From Candidatus Electrothrix communis (lineage in GTDB: Bacteria; Desulfobacterota; Desulfobulbia; Desulfobulbales; Desulfobulbaceae): DNA of 64,000 nucleotides. The notes beneath the pieces were generated by a model. It saw only the letters and a program-made list of their open reading frames with translations, searched no databases and was not told the origin of the DNA. This document shows positions 62,566-64,000 of this stretch, one piece after another. Position 1 is the first letter of the stretch. The number at the start of each line of letters is the position of its first letter. The stretch is from NCBI GenBank assembly GCA_030644725.1, contig CP130629.1, forward strand, positions 587,572 to 651,571, given 5' to 3'. The position numbers and the translations under genes were made by a program.

Positions 62566-64000
62566 TTATGACAGGCCTAAACCGGCCCGGCGTTGGTCGA
62601 TGACAGCCAACAAGGCTTCAGCAGCCTTGACCGGATCCGGTTCAACAATGAAATAACCGCCCACCAAATCTTTTAAGGTGGCGGTCAGAGTCTCTGTCAC
62701 CAGCTTACTTCCCAGCACCGGCGGTACGACACCGAGATGGGTGGGGAAGCCACCGACCACAGCCCAGGTGCCGATAGCCACGGCCTTTTCTGTTACTGCT
62801 TCCGGGGCTGAAGCAACAACGGGCAATTGGCTCGTATCCACACCCAGCTTATTGGCCACTGCCGTAGCGACATCTACAGCCCTGGGGTTGTCCACACAGG
62901 AACCCATATGGAGCACCGGTGGTAAGGGTGCTTCTAAACCGGCTGCTTCGCCGATGGCGGTCAGAACAGCAGCTAAACCTTTGCCTGCATATTTCTTTGT
63001 TGCCTCTGAGGTCATGAAGCCGTGCCGGGCATAGGTGGAAGAGGCACAGCCTGTGGCCAGAATCAGGATATTCTCGGCCAGCAGCTTTTTGACCATCTCC
63101 ACGTAGTTTTGATCCTGGGGCACCTTGACCGTGTTGCAACCGGCAAAGAGGCAAATCCCTCGAATATTACCGGACACGATATTGTCGATCAGTGGCTTGA
63201 GCGGATCTTCAGCATTGACCTTGGCCAGTGCGCCGATAATGGCCTCAGCTGAAAAACCAGCTATGGCCTTGGAAGATTCCTGCGGAATGCAGACCTTGTT
63301 CGGATTCCGGAATTTGAAGCGTTCAATCCCCTGGCGGACAATGGCACGGGCACATTCCATGGCATTTTCGTCATCAAAGGCCATGTGCTCCGCACCGGCC
63401 ATCTTGGCAATGGGCATGGTGGTGATGACCTTGGTGTGAAAGCACTCTGCTACCGTGGCCACAGCAGGCATAATGCATTGGTAATCCACCACCATCGCAT
63501 CCAGTACACCGGTCATGATCGCTACTTCCTGGGAAACCGAGCTCGTGGCCAGCGGAATGCCGTGCCGCATCAGGACTTCATTACCGGTGCAGCAGATGCC
63601 GACCACATTCAATCCTTCGGCGGCTCCTGCTTTTTTGGCCTCGGTAATCAGCTCCGGCTCTGATGCAACTTGGGCAATGATATCGCTGAGCAGTGGGTTA
63701 TGACCGTGCAGGGCAATATTAACCGCCTCTTCCCTGAGTACCCCGAGGTTGGCTTTACTGACCACAGGCTGCGGGGTGCCGAAGAGGATGTCGGAGAGAT
63801 CTGTGGCCATATGACAGGCTGCGTAATCGGCCACAGCACATTTCAGCGCACCAAGGAGAATATTGATCGGGTCCGCGTCCACTCCATAGGTGGTCCGGTG
63901 CATAACCTCGGCTATGGTGCTGTCAATACTTGTGGGCACGATGCCCAGTTCGTTACAGGTCTCAATTCGACCGGTGGTGACAGTCGTTGCTGCCCAGGTC
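62566..64000 (-). CDS. cooS: Anaerobic carbon monoxide dehydrogenase, catalytic subunit (N-terminus outside window)
   Basis: The frame is open through the window edge (codons up to 63999 read TWAATTVTTGRIETC), so the start and the N-terminal cluster B/D ligands are outside; about 477 residues are visible of some 630. Ni-Fe-S cluster C region: VGICCTGNEVLMRHG, LFAGCNTVKVPQD, LATGCASSTYARHG and MGSCVDNPRAVDVA provide the expected Cys ligands. It oxidises CO to CO2. With CooF and the FNOR it forms a soluble CO-dependent NAD(P)H-forming unit; no acetyl-CoA synthase or energy-converting hydrogenase is visible. It needs nickel, in line with nikR in the window. Confidence 0.96.
   Translation of the reverse strand, partial: TWAATTVTTGRIETCNELGIVPTSIDSTIAEVMHRTTYGVDADPINILLGALKCAVADYAACHMATDLSDILFGTPQPVVSKANLGVLREEAVNIALHGHNPLLSDIIAQVASEPELITEAKKAGAAEGLNVVGICCTGNEVLMRHGIPLATSSVSQEVAIMTGVLDAMVVDYQCIMPAVATVAECFHTKVITTMPIAKMAGAEHMAFDDENAMECARAIVRQGIERFKFRNPNKVCIPQESSKAIAGFSAEAIIGALAKVNAEDPLKPLIDNIVSGNIRGICLFAGCNTVKVPQDQNYVEMVKKLLAENILILATGCASSTYARHGFMTSEATKKYAGKGLAAVLTAIGEAAGLEAPLPPVLHMGSCVDNPRAVDVATAVANKLGVDTSQLPVVASAPEAVTEKAVAIGTWAVVGGFPTHLGVVPPVLGSKLVTETLTATLKDLVGGYFIVEPDPVKAAEALLAVIDQRRAGLGLS

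Overview
The window looks like a chromosomal piece from an anaerobic Gram-negative Desulfobacterota bacterium, most likely of the Desulfobulbales (sulfate reducers and cable bacteria). The evidence is lipid A genes (lpxC, lpxK), a large heterodisulfide-reductase-type (Hdr/MvhD) electron transfer cluster, an anaerobic CO dehydrogenase with its CooF ferredoxin and a NAD(P)H/FAD oxidoreductase, NikR, and an in-frame UGA that is probably selenocysteine. Species cannot be read from the sequence alone. Both window ends cut genes: a CheA kinase at the left and cooS at the right.

Layout. 1-11.7 kb: one long plus-strand signalling run holding a CheA with extra degenerate HPt domains, a CheB-like regulator, a ParA-like ATPase, a nitrate/sulfonate-type ABC transporter (permease, ATPase, membrane-anchored binding protein), a PilZ protein, a HAMP protein, a TauE/SafE transporter and a second CheB-like regulator. 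12-14.4 kb: M48 peptidase with TPRs, NikR, a PPC-domain protein. 14.7-15.8 kb: an AT-rich islet framed by direct repeats. 15.9-22.5 kb, minus strand: a membrane protein, a zinc-ribbon protein, a CbiO-like ATPase, lpxC, lpxK, a SelD-associated-type FAD oxidoreductase and a rhodanese-ferritin fusion whose catalytic Cys codon is UGA followed by a SECIS-like hairpin. 23-31.8 kb: four paralogous secreted beta-helix proteins (CSLREA / choice-of-anchor Q type), interrupted by two cell-wall enzymes on the minus strand, one behind a GEMM-like riboswitch. 32-33.3 kb: aspartate kinase.

33.8-47.4 kb: electron-transfer genes. A membrane QmoC/HdrD fusion, an HdrA with an inserted GltD-like NAD(P)H module, MvhD, an FrhB/FdhB-like protein, a double HdrA, HdrC and HdrB would together link NAD(P)H, ferredoxin, the quinone pool and thiol/disulfide couples. 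A small AT-rich three-gene block (zinc ribbon, tiny membrane protein, ClpP-like) sits inside this cluster.

47.5-55 kb is an accessory zone. A DUF1499 lipoprotein gene is split by a 2.4 kb element carrying a tyrosine recombinase and an IS91-like transposase and ending in an integron attC-like site; removing it restores the reading frame exactly. Around it are a MITE-like element, a possible group II intron relic, a large LRR-Roc-COR GTPase and a 441 bp array of 21 x 21 bp repeats that reads as a decayed heptapeptide-repeat coding region. 55.4-64 kb returns to core metabolism: citramalate synthase, a TlpA-like lipoprotein, a ComEA-like protein, MiaA, an aminotransferase and the CO dehydrogenase locus. 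Short palindromic repeats sharing GTAGGGGC ends are scattered through the whole window.
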